Source: Nocardioides gilvus (lineage in GTDB: Bacteria > Actinomycetota > Actinomycetes > Propionibacteriales > Nocardioidaceae). From it: DNA of 64,000 nt. Below, piece by piece: positions 63,873-64,000 of the stretch; the stretch's first letter is position 1; every line of letters starts with the position of its first letter. Below the pieces are notes generated by a model. The model ran no database searches. It was not told where the DNA came from and saw nothing but the letters and a program-made list of their open reading frames with translations. The stretch spans positions 1 through 64,000 of the forward strand of contig NZ_QHKY01000004.1 of assembly GCF_003194605.1 (NCBI RefSeq), in the 5' to 3' direction. Position numbers and translations under genes: made by a program.

Positions 63873-64000
63873 GCTGCGGCCTCGACGACAGAGGCGACCG
63901 CAACGGGCTGGACCGACCGCACACGCCTGCCCCGGCGGATGGTGCGCGCCTCACGCCAGGCCACGACGACGAAGGTGGTCAGGATGACGGTGTTGGTGAT
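63869..64000 (-). CDS. C-terminal end of a membrane protein, probably a glycosyltransferase (partial)
   Basis: Only the last ~43 residues are in the window: a membrane helix (TNTVILTTFVVVAWREA) and a basic tail that ends in VEAAA. The end overlaps the adaptor ATG. Position in front of an HlyD-like adaptor and a GH81 glucanase suggests a family 2 glycan synthase with C-terminal membrane helices, but the catalytic part is off the window, so this is inference. Confidence 0.5.
   Translation of the reverse strand: MTNTVILTTFVVVAWREARTIRRGRRVRSVQPVAVASVVEAAA

Overview
The window is about 64 kb of a high-GC actinobacterial chromosome. Nocardioides or a close relative (Nocardioidaceae) is the most likely source, judged from gene order (tlyA-nadK-recN-steA-steB-pyrG-nudix-xerD; parA-scpA-scpB-rluB-tyrA-cmk-der), frequent GTG starts, dense stop/start overlaps and many apparently leaderless starts. 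This is inference from sequence; no database was searched.

1-410: the 3' end of a 23S rRNA, a complete 5S rRNA and a strong terminator close an rRNA operon. 462-21857: a mostly plus-strand housekeeping block for NAD(P), rRNA methylation, DNA repair, septation, CTP synthesis, chromosome partition and condensation, tyrosine and dCMP/CMP metabolism, and ribosome assembly. 21940-22066: tRNA-Pro(GGG) and a terminator.

22089-31837: an accessory stretch of exported or membrane proteins. It holds a Tat-signal protein, a secreted propeller-like protein, a lipoprotein, a lipobox-bearing class E sortase, a NarL-type two-component system, an MMPL transporter and a DUF2871 membrane protein.

31871-59352: a large cobalamin region. 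A corrinoid-type ABC importer and the cobG-cobH-cobIJ-cobM operon run apart from two head-to-head cobalamin riboswitches. A third riboswitch precedes chlID-cobA-cobO-cobBC-cobD, and a fourth precedes cobN-cobF-cobQ-cobK; cobL stands alone. Together they encode most of the aerobic route from uroporphyrinogen III to adenosylcobinamide. The late nucleotide-loop genes (cobU/P, cobS, cobT) are not in the window. CobG appears to lack its Fe-S cluster region.

39173-44167: an insertion of visibly lower GC sits between the 3' ends of cobM and cobL. It carries a small membrane protein, an unknown helical protein, a HEPN-like protein, a RelA/SpoT alarmone synthetase with a C-terminal HEPN motif, and a frameshifted membrane-anchored protein. 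This looks like a defence or toxin-type island and is the best candidate here for an undescribed system.

59448-64000: a flavin monooxygenase-like gene, a small hypothetical gene, and the end of a minus-strand operon (glycosyltransferase-like C-terminus, HlyD-like adaptor, GH81 endo-beta-1,3-glucanase) that suggests a beta-glucan or exopolysaccharide locus.
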